A stretch of 64,000 bases of DNA, taken from contig CAMPET010000020.1 in the NCBI GenBank assembly GCA_946803715.1, positions 91,200-155,199 on the forward strand. Direction: 5' to 3'. Origin of the DNA: Beroe ovata (Eukaryota > Ctenophora > Nuda > Beroida > Beroidae). Position numbers and translations under genes: made by a program. Below the pieces are notes generated by a model. That model ran no database searches. It saw nothing but the letters and a program-made list of their open reading frames with translations, and was not told where the DNA came from. Below, in pieces: positions 35,513-48,868 of this stretch (positions are counted from its first letter, which is position 1; the number at the start of each line of letters is the position of its first letter).

Positions 35513-36285
35513 CATAACATAGGTCTGAATTAGGAAGACAGTTACAAGTTGGCAGAAGTATAACAGCTGAGTGAATATAACTGATTACAGTTGATATGAG
35601 TGGTAATTATTAATTCAGAATTATAACTATGTGACATATTCACAGTTGAAGATTACAACCACTAACCAGGACTATACATGTTAATAATAATAAGTTAAAC
35701 TTTTAGATTATAGTGGCAAATCAACTTATATGAATGCCCAGCTTTTATATCCAAATAAATTGGTTATGGCTGGCATTTGGTGGTTTACAGCCTTCTAGGC
35801 AAATAGGTGCAGAATAGTTCTTATCATAGTTCTATACAAAATATATGAAGTTCTGGAATCTGAGACATCTACCATGTAAAAGTCCATTAACATGGTACTT
35901 TGATGTTCAGTGAATAATCTGAGGACAGATGGCGAATAAAGGTGCACCTTTCTATCAACTTTTTATCATTAAATTGGTCATCATTCTTCAAAGAAAATGT
36001 ATATTGACATTCAATACTAGGGCATCCCAAAGGATCCCATGCCTAGTTTTTCCACAACTCGCAAAATCATACCATTCCTGCTAGGTGAGATCCTTCAACA
36101 TGAACTTAATAAAATTGAGTTTACTGTCATTGCTTCCATGAAATATTATAAGCCTATAACAGATTCCCTAACTGGCTGGTTGAATGGAAAGGTTCGCAGT
36201 TCATGTGATTGTGAGTTCTTGAAAACACACATTGTGCAGAATGCTGATATATTACATATCTTGTAGGATCACTGAATAAATAAAT
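35513..36285. other. Upstream region of LC3, AT-rich
   Basis: Should hold the LC3 promoter. A plus-strand 75-codon frame at 36039-36266 shows no recognisable domain and may be part of a degraded transposon adjoining the LINE remnant. Confidence 0.45.
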
Positions 36286-36289
36286 AAAG

Positions 36290-36565
36290 TAGGCAATGAA
36301 TAATGGTTTTCAACCATCTTCATTCTCTATAACACTGAAGAGACACATATACAGCCATTGAAAATACCACCTTCATACTTAGGTGCCCAACATGATTTTG
36401 CCTGCTAAAAGGTTTCCTAGTATTTAAAAGGTTTCTTCTTCTACTTCCAAGTTTAAGAAAGATCTGACCATAGTGTGCCTTATCATTAACAATCTTGAAG
36501 GCTTCAATGAGATCTCCTCAAAATCTAGCCTCTGCCAAGGTGGTGAGCTCACATTTATCCACTAT
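36290..36565 (-). mobile_element. Degenerate LINE (non-LTR retrotransposon) ORF2 tail
   Basis: The minus strand reads, across a stop codon, DKCELTTLAEARF then GDLIEAFKIVND and later FLKLGSRRR. This matches the conserved post-reverse-transcriptase block R(L)xLxTLxxRRxRGDLIexFKIxNG seen at the end of non-LTR retrotransposon polymerases. Stops and the short length show it is dead. Confidence 0.7.
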
Positions 36566-36605
36566 CCAGCGTTTCACTATAATAATAGGGCAGTGTGCCA
36601 TTTAT

Positions 36606-36738
36606 GTTGTCAGATGTTACCTGACCTGTTTCTCGCGCGCGAGCGCCTTCATCGAAGGCCGAAACAGGTTTTCGGCCTCTAATGAAGGCGCGCGCGCCGA
36701 GCGCGAGAAACAGAGGTCAGATAAAATCTGACAACCAT
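36606..36738. repeat. GC-rich palindromic element, distant copy
   Basis: Begins TTGTCAGATGTTACCTGACC and ends GGTCAGATAAAATCTGACAA, with TCTCGCGCGCGAGCGCC and GGCGCGCGCGCCGAGCGCGAGA inside the arms. It is the same family as the 11.9-12.6 kb cluster, and the best-preserved full fold-back. Confidence 0.85.
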
Positions 36739-37651
36739 TTATGGGCTTAGTGAACCGTTGTCGATCGATGATAGACCCTGTCGACTGTCGAGTATTTCGT
36801 TTTGCGCGCGCGCCGCGGCGCAAACTTTTAGTTTTACTTATTCTCAAGCAAAAGTTTTGCGGCTTGTAAAATTTCACCCTACCCTTGCTGGCGGGATTTT
36901 ATCGGGCAGAATGAAAATTGCGCGCACCGACGGTGGGGTAAAATACTACAAAGCATCGCCAGACAAAGCAAATGCAAGCAAATGCAACTTGCACATTGCA
37001 TCGCAAGCCACGAAGAATAACCAAGTTAGCGCCACGCGCACGAGAAACGAAATTCTCGACAGGGTCTATCATCGATCGACAATGCTTATGCAATTGCAAT
37101 GCAAAATCGCACAGGATCGGGCCGGGTCAACTTCAATTTTTTAGATTGATTTTGAAATTGAATTCTTGCATTCCTGCCGGCCTTACTACGTCTACTGTAA
37201 GTGTAAACCACTGACCACTAGTGGTTATACTCATAGTCATACTGCTTCAGTGCTTCAATCATGATCACCAATTGCAATATATTCAAGCTAACGTCTCAAG
37301 ATAAAATTGAACAATCTCAATGTCACCTATACATTTGAGTGTTTACTTTTACTTTGAGTTTTGGAGAGTGAGTTCGAGCCACACTTCACGTTTCAAGATA
37401 GAATTATGCAATTGCAAGGTACTGCGAACACAATCAGCACAGTCTGATTCAGTGATTCTATGGTTCTCTTTGCAGTTTGCATAAGTCCCAATTTTACTCA
37501 CACTCAGTCTCAGTGACTTTTATCCCGATATCGAATTCGATTTACCAAACCAAGTATATGTCATCAGTCATCATCTTTTCAAGACGATCTACCGCAGTAG
37601 CACCATCTCGTAATAGTAATACTAATATGTCATCAAGTCAGTAATCAAGGA
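36739..37651. other. 5' region of the arylsulfatase gene
   Basis: Contains a further CGCGCGCGCGCCGCGGCGC block near 36805 and two occurrences of a GATCGATGATAGACCCTGTCGA-like word in inverted orientation (about 36765 and 37060), suggesting another fold-back. The remainder should carry the promoter. Confidence 0.45.
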
Positions 37652-39453
37652 ATGGCAATAGTCAGCTCAAGCAGCCTCACAGTCACAGTGTTTATGCTGC
37701 TCACCATAACGACACGCACACTCCAGGCGGGAAAAGATTACTCAAAGATTCAGCCCAACATAATTTATATTCTCGCCGACGATTTGGGTCATGGCGATGT
37801 TGGGTTCACAGGTGGCAGAATTGCAACACCTGCCCTTGATAGACTCGCGAAGGAAGGTGTGTGGACTGTGGACATACTCCTTTATAAACCGTGAATATCA
37901 TTCCCCCCACGTTCATTTTTAGTGTACAGTAACACATAGTGGTCTATACCGATCTACGGTGCTATACTTAAACACTATAACCATGTGCTATCCAATCGTG
38001 TCGATCTCCGTAACCCACTTTGATTTTCCCCGCAGGAGTACAGCTGACCCAGCACTACACCCAATCCATCTGCACGCCGTCCCGGGCAGCCCTCATGTCT
38101 GGTCGATATCCCATCCACCTCGGCCTGCAGCACAGTGTGGACGCTCCTGGTGAACCAGCTGGTCTGCCCCTAGACGAAACCCTTATCCCGGAGGTGCTGA
38201 AAGAGTACAACTACTCCACGTATATGGTGGGAAAGTGGCATCTTGGGATGCACAAGTACGCATACACCCCGGCAAGACGAGGTTTTGATGACTTCCTCGG
38301 GTTCTACCTCGGGTGCGTCAACTACAACACGTACATGCGGGGCGGTGGGTTCGATCTCAGGCACGACTACTGGACGGGGGAGGGGGAGTTCGTCTCGGAT
38401 TTGCGGAGGGATCTATCAGGACAGTACAGTGCGTATCTGTTTGTGGACTATATCCGAGGTATCATAGAGGGAGCAAAGGACAGTGATAAACCCTTCTTTC
38501 TTTTCTTCTCCATGCAGAACATCCACGGTCCCCATGTCGTCCCGCAGCGGTTTATAGACGAGATCGCCCATGACATTCCTGATGATGGCCGCGGGTCTAG
38601 GATAGTGGCAGCCATGGTGGCAGCTATGGATGAGGCTGTGGGGAATATAACGCGTAGTCTGGAGTCAGCAGGGCTGGCAGATAACACTGTCATTGTGTTT
38701 AGTTCCGATAACGGTGGTGATGTGAACTGTGTGAGGGGCATGACATCGGTTAACGCCCCCTACAGGGGAGGTAAGAGATCGCTTTACGAGGGAGGGATAC
38801 GATCACCCTCATTCGTGTGGGCTAAAAACAGACTCACACCCGGCAAATCAGATGCTCTTATCCACATCACTGACTGGTTGCCCACATTCTGGAACCTTGC
38901 CAGCTTGGATGGAACACTGGCTCCTAACAACCCCGTCAACACAAAGCAATTAGACGGCGTGAACCAATGGCCGGCGATTGCTCACGACACGCCCTCTGGA
39001 CGAGATGAGATCCTACTCAACATCGACCCAGCACCACTTTCCTGCTGCTCCATGTTTCCCATGGCCGGAATCCGGTGGAAACAGTGGAAATTTATCCTGG
39101 GATCAGGTGGGCCGGGAGAATGGGAACCGCAGTACACCACCTTCGCTAATAACACCTGCTACGGTCCAGTAACACCGGGCATGGAGTTGTACAACATCGA
39201 GACGGACCCGGAGGAGAGAAGTGATGTTGCGCACCTCTACCCCGACCTTGTTCGAGAACTTTCGGAGAAAATACACGTGTACAACACGACTGCGGTTGCC
39301 CCTGACAACTACTTGCGGGATCCGGCGTCCAACCCGGCCCGGTTTAATTTCGCGTGGATGCCGTGGATGCGGGAAGACGAAGCAGTGACCACAGAAAAGA
39401 GAAATCTGTGGGAGCTGCGGTGTAAGGCCGAAGTTGATGAGGATTGTCTCTGA
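37652..39453 (+). CDS. Arylsulfatase (type I sulfatase, ARSB/I/J-like), 2 exons
   Basis: Exons 37652-37856 and 38036-39453 join in phase to 540 residues. A signal peptide ([15 protein letters not shown]) precedes the first metal-binding motif [14 protein letters not shown]. The sulfatase signature [14 protein letters not shown] starts at Cys81, which the formylglycine-generating enzyme would oxidise to the catalytic formylglycine. Further active-site blocks are VGKWHLGM, the histidine segment [10 protein letters not shown], and the metal-binding SSDNGGD. The order and the [14 protein letters not shown] segment are typical of arylsulfatase B/I/J. It would hydrolyse sulfate esters, for example on sulfated glycans, in the lysosome or outside the cell; the substrate is not determinable. 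An AATAAA signal lies near 39640. Confidence 0.95.
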
Positions 39454-40382
39454 GTATAGGTGCAAATTGGGTTTGATATGCGTATGATTTTGTTAGAAAA
39501 TGCTTTAATAGCTGAGTATTTAAGCTGATTTCTGTAGTTATTTCTGTAGTTAATTATAATCTGAGGAATTTGGTTTGATCGAGGAATGGATGACACGGCG
39601 TCACAACTTGCTCTAGAGTCTAGTCACTGTCAGAAGTTATAAATAAATCTAGATCTAGAACTATTGTAATGGCGTGTAGAACAAGTGACATGCTTTGTAC
39701 GACTATAATAATAACTCAAAATGAACTACCTCAGCTATTAAAGTGGTGACAATGTACGACAAAACTGTGTGTACAATACGTACTGAATTAGCCAATCATA
39801 GCGTGTCATTCCGGTCACGCGAGACAGGCCAGCCAATCGGACACGTGTATCTCTTCATACCACCTGATAGCCTTCGGCCAATGAAATCGCTGCAATAGTT
39901 GCTGACAGGTAGCAGTATGAATTTAATATATGTATGCACTTCTTTTACTTAATGAAATCCAACGTACCTACTGCAATTTCCCTTCACTGCGTAGCTGTCC
40001 TTGTGACGATACTTTTAGTTTTTGTTTTGAGTTTTGGCACAGCCGTGTGTATTTTTATCAGGTGTTTAAAGATAATCCAAGGTCCATTCAATCTGGACGA
40101 ATGTTGAGGTAGTTCTAATAACCGCAAGACAAATAATACGTTCCCTTGACTCAATATAAAGTGGCTGTAATTCTTCATTCATCGAGTCAAGAGAGAATAA
40201 ATCAAGAAGTCAAAATCTTAGATAGAAAGATTTATGCATTTTACTGAACAATGAACAGCGACTTATACTATGTCGGAGAAAGTGAATTCAAGAATGGGAG
40301 AGAAACTAGAATGAGAGATGTCATAGCTTGTGTTTGTTTGGGTGTGTTGTGTTAGTAAGTATTGTGTGTTCGTGTACAGCGT

Positions 40383-40435
40383 TTAACACACGCACAAACA
40401 CATGCACACACACATACACACACACATACACACAT
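40383..40435 (+). repeat. CA-rich microsatellite
   Basis: Interrupted (CA)n with ACAT variants. Confidence 0.85.
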
Positions 40436-41904
40436 TCCTCAGCGAGTCTAATTACATTCAGCGTGACCGTTTATTCCATATATGGCATAAATGCGCGCGC
40501 AGTAATGGTACGTTTCGTGGCGCGGTGATATCGTGTTTGTTGTAGCGCACCACTCTCTCTCCCCCACATTTCGTTGTAGCATAGCTTTGTGCGCTGCGAT
40601 TGAACCCTGATCGCTTTCATGCTTTTATCTGTAATTTTCTGAGAATTCAATATTCATCAATTCTCTTTTACTTCCATTCTCTCTGTTATTCAAAGTCTCA
40701 CCGTCATAGCATTTCATGGCCTGTACATTCGTCAATTTAGTCACACTGGAAAGTGGAAATTTGAGAGTGACAAAATAGATGAATTTATTCGTTCTTGAAA
40801 CATTTCAACAACGTCACTTGAGAACCCTCTCTAGAAAGTATCACTCATTTTCACAGAAACTGATCGTTCAGAATTTGAATTCAGTAACGGACAAGTCAGC
40901 TGACCCCAGGACATGTTGTAAACTGATAACTCTGAAACGAATTCCACGATAGCTTCTCCCCCTTAATCCAATTTGTTGTTCAGTTGTCATGGTAACAGTA
41001 TTCTCGCTCCTATAGTAGCCATCGCAAACTGTAATATATTTGAAGTTTTATATTTCAAACATTTTATATTCCCCCTTCCCTCTCCCTCCATATGCCCTCA
41101 CAGTTCCTCGGTACTGATTAGATTCGAGCAACACAGCTCGCAGACTTCCTGTCTCCCACCAGTTCATTTCTTAACGAGAGAAATTTTCGCCGGATCGATG
41201 TGATTAGCACATTTTACCCCTTCCTATTTTTAGCGCAGAGTCACGGCCACCACCAAGGAGTATCACAAACTCTAATCTCCGTGTGACGTCACATAATTTT
41301 ATCATCCCCAAATTTGTAATCTGACCCGGACATTACATTGGACAAAATGGTGTCTCGTGATGTGTGAACTCGTTTTCATCGCAGTGATAACAGTGTTTAC
41401 TTTCCTTCACCCAGCGCTTGAGATAAGATAAGGTGTTCTCTGTACACTGGCATAGCAGCGGTTTGTACATTTGCATTGGAAATAATAGTTTTGAGTGACG
41501 GCCGTGCGATTTCGAGCAATCATCTAGATACTTCTCCGTCACAATCTTTTAGTGTTTTTTTTTTCGCCGATTCTTCTGTTATATGAAATCCCACCATATT
41601 TCCTCAGAACTGTCTAATCTCTATCAGGTTCCAACTTCAACCCGATCATTACTACTTGTTTTAATAACTTGGTTCTGTGCCAAATCATGCATATCCAACC
41701 CATCTTCGACACTGATAGGAACTTGACCTATGTACACCTGATTCTCTGTCAATCCTGTATCGATGAAATGACAGTAGTCAAAGCGCATTTTCTCGACCAT
41801 TATCTATGTAATTGTGTTGCAGCCAATAGTGTTACTCCTTCATAAACTAACTCAACCGAGTTGTTGCTGCTCCCAGTAGTCAAATATTATGCAGCAATTT
41901 CATC

Positions 41905-42265
41905 ATCGACCATTGGCTGCTCTCCTCAACGCTGATTGGCAAGTCATGATCAGTTCTCTGCTCTCATTGGTCGTGACCACTTCCGTAAGCACTTTCAATT
42001 CTCTGCTTATTCTTATCACCCCACCGATCGACCAATCACTGCCCTCGCAGCACGCCACGTGACTCAGCTTGGCCAATCATGTGGCTTTATTGAAGCTGAA
42101 CACAGCACAAGCTGTTCTTCACAAGCGACTAGCTTGCTAATTTCGCATGTAGACCGGCCCGACTCCTGCTTGGCTTAATCCTCCACTCTAACTGGTCGAA
42201 TGAAGGTCACGTGACACGATCCTTGGCCTCTGGTTGGCTGATCCGCGCTGAGCACTCCCTGCTGG
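41905..42265. promoter_or_regulatory. CCAAT-box cluster with two CACGTG sites
   Basis: At least seven CCAAT/ATTGG words (for example CATTGGCTG, GATTGGCAA, CATTGGTCG, ACCAATCAC, GCCAATCAT, GGTTGGCTG) fall within about 360 bp, with TCACGTGAC and CCACGTGAC between them. This density resembles an NF-Y dependent promoter, yet no coding start follows within reach. Confidence 0.45.
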
Positions 42266-43309
42266 TTGGCAGTTAGTGTTCGTGTACATTATAGAACAAT
42301 CTCTCTCGTTGTACGACTATAGCGGATGTCTGTTGTGTACGCTGCTTCTCCGCCACTGCTACCACACTCATATATTGCTCGATGGTATTTGTTCTCTGTT
42401 TTTACTCTCATCAGCATCCTCCCCTGGCCCCTATAGAAGCAGCACTACTGAATTTCATCCAATCATATATTTGTCCTGCCATGTAGTGCAGTATTGAATC
42501 TATTTCAAGGCATACCAGCGTGTACCTTGACTTAATAACCGAGTTTTTTAGAGTCACACAAAATATCTGATGAATATTGAATACCGAGCGCAGAGTATGT
42601 AACATGACGTCACTAAAATACCGCGTGAACTCCGGTGCATCGCGCGTTACCATGGCAATCTCATTTACTCACTTATGACGATCCCCCCGTTCAGCAGGGG
42701 GGCATATTATTATACCAGACAGTCATATCATGAAGAGGTTGAGAGCTCTATATAACAGCAAGATTGAACCGAGCACATATTGCTTGCCCATATATGGCAT
42801 AATTAGACCACACATATATTGGCTCTAAACGATTTATATGCCTCTCTCACCCTCACTCGCTCAAATGAATTCGTCGCACGTTTAATGCCCCCTCGAAATA
42901 TATTACGCTAATTTGCATGGAAAAGACGTTTAATAGCCATCTCACGCCAGCTTACATTAAGCATACGGTGAAGTGAACACTGTAGTGATAGTCGAGTGTC
43001 GGGTAATGTGGCAATTTATAGGCCTGCGTGGGGCTCACGCCAGGGGGATTTAATTTATTCCCCCATATCTTAGTTTTTCAGTACCAAAACTTTGAATTTT
43101 ATGCTGCTGTGCGTTGCATTTTGAATTATTAATTTCGGAAAATCGGAATCGTAGCCTCCGCGATTTACATTATTTTTCCGCTATGTATGAACTCTTGCCA
43201 AGAATATTTTTTGTGCTGGAGTTTTCTACAGTCTGAGTTTAGTTTTTCCGCGAATTCGACTACCTGTCTTCGCGTTTCAAATACAGAGCGAACTTAAGAA
43301 AGGCAGTGC

Positions 43310-43365
43310 ACACTCACACACGCACTCACACACACGCACTCACACACACGCACACACACAAATAC
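43310..43365 (+). repeat. CA-rich microsatellite
   Basis: Interrupted (CA)n with CGCACT units. Confidence 0.85.
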
Positions 43366-44385
43366 GAAACGAAATTACACAGCTCTTATCCTGTATTGGT
43401 CGAAGGTGATCACATGATCGAATTACTCTCTCCCTATTGGTTGAGATGAGGTATGTAATATATATATAGAGTGTGATATTATTCCGAGTCCTTAGTTTCC
43501 TCCCATGTATTACTCAGCTTGACTCCTAGAGTTGCCATGGAAACCTATTGTAAACAGCGCTCATTATACAATCTACCGTGTATCCCTTTATAAGAGCTCT
43601 GGTTATCGACAATATCTAACGATATTTCCGGCACGTTTATTGGCTGGACTCGCTCCTTAGATATCCCATTGTAAAGATTTGCCCTTCGCTTATACAAGAT
43701 TTTGAGATATTTCCTTGTTTTTGACTGTAACTTATATATTTCCTGTCACTGTCGTCAAGTTTGTCGTTTCTGCTGTCTGATTTCGACATATCGTGACACC
43801 ACCCAATATTGTAGACGTTATGTCATAGGATTGATTTCAATGCATGGTTATTTCATTACTTGGTGAAGCATTCATTTATTGAATTTGCATATTAATGTTC
43901 TAATCTAATTATTTGCGATGGTTGATATATGCAATAGGAGCGATGTTAACCGAAACGTGTTTCTGTTGTCATGGTAGCACATATAGGAGGTGAAACAATA
44001 TCATGAAGAGTCACGGCATTTTGTAATCACGGGACCTTGTAAGAGTCACGGGATTTTGTAATCATACCTACCCAATCATTCAATCGAGGAATAATGAATT
44101 TGCGTGATTTCGAAAACGGGGATTTTCTTTGTTTTGAGCTTCCTTTTTGTAAAAGATTTAGAGTGATTTGATTAGATTTTTTGTAATTTGATTCACTAAT
44201 ATACTAAGTCCATAGCAGCAACAAAAATTGTATTAAAGAGTCTATAGTTTTGCCAACAAAATGTCACCTGTTTTTCAGTCTAAAATGAGTGTCTATAAGA
44301 TATACAGTCGATGTACTATGAACGTTATTAGTCCGCAGTCATCGATTAGACTGAATAATCAATAATCATGTCTCATCTCCGCTTT

Positions 44386-44697
44386 GTGTGTGTGTGTGTG
44401 TGGTTGTGTGTGTNNNNNNNNNNNNNNNNNNNNNNNNNNNNNNNNNNNNNNNNNNNNNNNNNNNNNNNNNNNNNNNNNNNNNNNNNNNNNNNNNNNNNNN
44501 NNNNNNNNNNNNNNNNNNNNNNNNNNNNNNNNNNNNNNNNNNNNNNNNNNNNNNNNNNNNNNNNNNNNNNNNNNNNNNNNNNNNNNNNNNNNNNNNNNNN
44601 NNNNNNNNNNNNNNNNNNNNNNNNNNNNNNNNNNNNNNNNNNNNNNNNNNNNNNNNNNNNNNNNNNNNNNNNNNNNNNNNNNNNNNNNNNNNNNNNN

Positions 44698-44742
<45 letters not shown>
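44386..44742. repeat. Microsatellite spanning an assembly gap
   Basis: (GT)n at 44386-44413 enters a 284-base run of N and emerges as (CA)n at 44698-44742. The orientation change across the gap means the gap hides unknown sequence, perhaps an inverted pair of repeats or a misjoin. Confidence 0.9.
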
Positions 44743-44747
<5 letters not shown>

Positions 44748-45117
44748 TTCTCTCACAAGTCGTGTGTTTATATGTGTGTGTTTATGTGTCCATCACACAC
44801 ACACAACTGGTCCATTTCTAGAACGCTTCTTCCTTCGATCTTTCGCTTTCCATAACTTCATTCCAAGAGGGCTTTTCATCAATAATTTCCCCATATTGTA
44901 TGTCTCAATTCCCCAATATATATCTCAATTTGCCCAGCCAAATCTCAATCTCATGGAATATACGGTCAGTCAATATACTCCGATACATATGATAGTGAGA
45001 TAATGGTATTGTCTCTCTCTCTGGACACAGCGTGTTAACTCCTCGCCTGTTGACTAGCTCGTGATCATCATTTTGTCTTGGTATGCGCAGCTTCATCAGT
45101 GATATTATCAAGCAGAA

Positions 45118-45280
45118 ACACACAAACACACACACACCCACACTCACACACACACGTTAGTCGCGCACGCACACACACTCACATACACACACACACACAC
45201 GTACACGTTGACAATCACGCATGAGAGCTCTGACGAACACACAGCAACGAAAAATATATCAAGCACACACTCACACACAG
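45118..45280 (+). repeat. CA-rich microsatellite block
   Basis: Interrupted (CA)n with CACT and CGCA variants. Confidence 0.85.
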
Positions 45281-46281
45281 ACATCTTCTAGACTTGTAAG
45301 TTGAGGAGTGCTGACATATACAAATTTTATACGAGTGCAATATGTAATGTTATCGCAGCCATCTAACAGTATGCACAAGCTTTCACTCGGTTATTTAATG
45401 CTCGAAATTCGCTCTAATTTTGCAGCTCGACATATACGCGTGCTACAGTAGCGCCTATCCGCTCGCTTCCATTGATGATTTTCATATGACCATTCCACCG
45501 AATTCATTACGTTTACCTTGTCGGCTTGGCTATCTTATTTTGTATAATACCGTACCCACTCGATGTCTTTACGCTTTATGGTTATATTTTGACATTCTAA
45601 TATGTTCATTTTGACATATAATTTCCAGGTGAACCCAGTCAAAATAATATATCATATCGAAAATGCCTGACATCTATAATATGACTCATTTCCTCGCGCG
45701 ACACCCATGATTTGCGACTCTCGTGATTTGAGACTCCCAGTTTTGGATAGTTGCCAGAATTTTTATCACTCGGAAGTTAAATTATGTTAGCAATGATTGT
45801 TGTGTCATTGTGCTTTGTTGGTATTGTACCATTCAAACACGGCGAGTATATCATTGGTCCATTGTGCATTGTGGTATTATCTCACACAACCCAAACAATA
45901 AACGCAAACACACAGACACACGCACAATTTCGCGTGGTCCTAGTAATTAGACAACTAATTATCCTTGATGTTATTGTGGTTAATTATGGACTGATGAATT
46001 TGCTATGATATGTGCATAATGATGAATTTGTGTTATGTAAACAATGCATATTTATACCACTATTTATTGAATGGTATCTAAACATATCGCTTTGTTTGTT
46101 TAGTTATAAAAACAGTGCACATCTCTAGGCATCTTTACTCAGTACCCACTCTTGTTTTTGTATGATATGTTTGTCTATTTTCGGGCCGAACATTTTAACT
46201 GTCAGACAATTCTATCGTCGGAGAGCTCATTCTCTCTCTGGCACCTCCTTCCACAGAAAGCATATTTGATTGTTGCACACA

Positions 46282-46576
46282 CACGTGTTGCTATCACGTG
46301 ACAAACAGATGTTGCTTAGCAACGTGTTGAAAGGTTGCTATGTACTATTCGAACGCCTTGTCTGAGAGAGAGCAATCATCATCGCACGTTCGTACGTTTA
46401 TCGCTCGGTGTAACAATTTGCTGATGAAATGAAACATCGACTTCCTTCACTTTGCCCGAAATTCGTCGTCGCAAAACCCCCTACTTAAGATGAAATCAAA
46501 GCCCCGCACCATCTGTTTAAACAACCTGTATTATGATTGGTTGCTATAGCAACCCAAGTGTTGCTATGGCAGCAAC
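46282..46576. promoter_or_regulatory. X-box / CCAAT / E-box composite
   Basis: CACGTG at 46282 and 46295 is followed by GTTGCTTAGCAAC (about 46311), ATGATTGG (CCAAT box), the perfect palindrome GGTTGCTATAGCAACC at 46539-46554, and GTTGCTATGGCAGCAAC at 46560. The palindromes fit the RFX X-box consensus. RFX and NF-Y sites are known to act together in X-Y box promoters such as those of MHC class II genes. Confidence 0.5.
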
Positions 46577-47457
46577 TTTTAACAACCCGAAGCTTTACCT
46601 GGTTTCACAAAATGTATGAAATGTGTCGGCAGTTGTACGCGATATATAAAGCACGCGATGTTAAACTGCCCTCCTGCTCTTTCATCAAATCTTCTGTGTT
46701 TATCTGTGTGTAATCTGATGAGATTAGAGCCAAGCAAGGATTTACCATGATTTGATTGAACTGTCTCATCTCATTTCTCAAGTAAAACAACACTTATAAT
46801 AGTAACCACGCCCATTGCAATCGAGTGTGAAGGACTGAAATAGGGACGAGAAACTGGAAAAAACCGCGATGAATAGCATTGCATCTTTTCCTACTCCATA
46901 AATCCGTCATCAGTCCACTGCCCGACCTATGAATGTGTAAACCGTCATTATAGAGTGTGTAAGCAGTCATTAGCCATTAGCACATCCTGTTTCCTGGCCA
47001 CATACATATTAGACACGTTCTGCTATATCGAGATATTATCTTCTTAACCTAATGCCGTCTCTGTTGTATCTGTTCTGATCCCAGTTTATTCCCGGATAAT
47101 ACTCCAATTGTAGTTCACGATAGTGCAGGTGTTTGATGTACACCGGTCGCAGGTGCTCTATAATTGGCATCAGAAATAGCCATTTTCTCCTATTATTTCA
47201 CACACGTGCCCCTGAAATTGTTGATTATATTGGGAATGGCAAATTCTGGTAAACCATTAGTTAATGAGAGACACCTGTGTTAGTGAAGTACATAACCAAT
47301 AGCCATGCCGACATCAAAACAAACAAACAGACTAACAAACAAACAGACTGACAAACATACTGATTTTAGGTAGGCCTTTACCCTTGTTTTAATCAGAGAC
47401 AGAGATAAAAACTTCCATCTACACTGCCACAGACAGTGAATAACAGAAAGCACATCC

Positions 47458-47494
47458 CTGCACACACACAGACACACGAACAAAGATATACACA

Positions 47495-47530
<36 letters not shown>
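47458..47530 (+). repeat. CA-rich microsatellite
   Basis: (CA)n with interruptions, ending in an uninterrupted run. Confidence 0.85.
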
Positions 47531-47532
<2 letters not shown>

Positions 47533-48830
47533 GGGGGGACCGGCAGCAGTCACTGTAATCACCCCATATTGGATTACTTTATCATTATATTACATACCAT
47601 CTCCCTCCCCCTACCATGTATTGTGTTACACTCCCTTCCCATTGGCTAGACTGACCATCACGTGACTAGAATACTCGACTCTCATTGGACGTTGCTAGGA
47701 TATTTGTACAACATAAAGCGTTGTGATTGGAGGAAAATCCACCATAGCATATTATATATTTTCTCATTTGTGATTCTTTACTCTGATGCTAGGGCCTCTT
47801 TCTTTTATTCTGAATATACACGATACTATACACATCAATGGAAGAGACGACTCTATTCTTTCTTTGTTTTTCTTTTGATTTTTGTCTTTTTTGTCTTCGA
47901 AATTTCTCGCAGTAATCGAGCTCTGAATAACAAAGCAGAACCTGTCTCTAAAATACAATGATATTTCTCGAAGTTTCATTCATCGCTCCAACTTTCGTTA
48001 CGTTGCGTTGTCTTATCTTAGCAAACTTTTGGCCCTAGCCATCTGTTGTACGGAAACATATTTTGTCGCACTAAGTTACTTTAGCTAAACTACAAACGCT
48101 ATGAACCTGACATCAATACTGCCGATGTAATGTAAGAGTTATACAACGGAATGTGCCACACACATTTTCGTTGCGATAATATACCTTTGCCTGTCATTAA
48201 ATGCTGTCAGCAATAGGAATTTCATCGCGTCATTACTCGGCATTTGAACGCTAAATTAGAGTCAGTAATTCCGCCGCTTACATTCAGAGTTGTTTATAAT
48301 TCTCAGAATTCTGAATTGTTTGCGTAACCCAAATTCCACTCACCAACGTATACATTCCTGAAAGCGAGAGGGTGTCTGGATACAATATTATCTTGCTAAT
48401 TAGCTCCTCATTAACGCTAATTACACTCTAATTACCCCCCAGCTTTCTTACACACACAAGGTCTTTGTTATATGTGGACATGTTAGATCACTGCTATTCT
48501 AAAACTTGTATACTTCCGTTTGACTCATTTCTCCTCCCAGTTGATTATGTAATCCGTTGTGTCCTTTTCTTTCCTTGCCAGAATTCATCGCACCTCAAAT
48601 ATAACAGGTTTCTAGGTCATAGCTATATATTCATCATTGTCTTGTATGAATATTATATGTCATTATGTCATGTATAAAGTCATGTCATGGTGTTTACTTT
48701 TTATTATGACACGTACACAGTAGTGGTCATCATGTCGTCATTTCAGTGGTACTGATAAAATGAGAGAAGGTGAATTCATAATATGTAGATGTCGCTGTCA
48801 AAGAAATTTCATGTCATCTGTCAATGTTGT

Positions 48831-48868
48831 CACGTGTTGTCACGTGTTATGTGACACGTGATGTGACA
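48831..48868. promoter_or_regulatory. Triple CACGTG array
   Basis: CACGTG at about 48833, 48843 and 48857 within alternating GTCACGTGTT / GACACGTGAT units, similar to arrays beside G-beta, LC3 and the two-membrane-segment gene. Confidence 0.4.

Noticed and set aside
36495-37144. Plus- and minus-strand frames around 36.5-37.1 kb
   Set aside because: They overlap the LINE remnant and palindromic element and show only repeat-derived Ala/Arg sequence.
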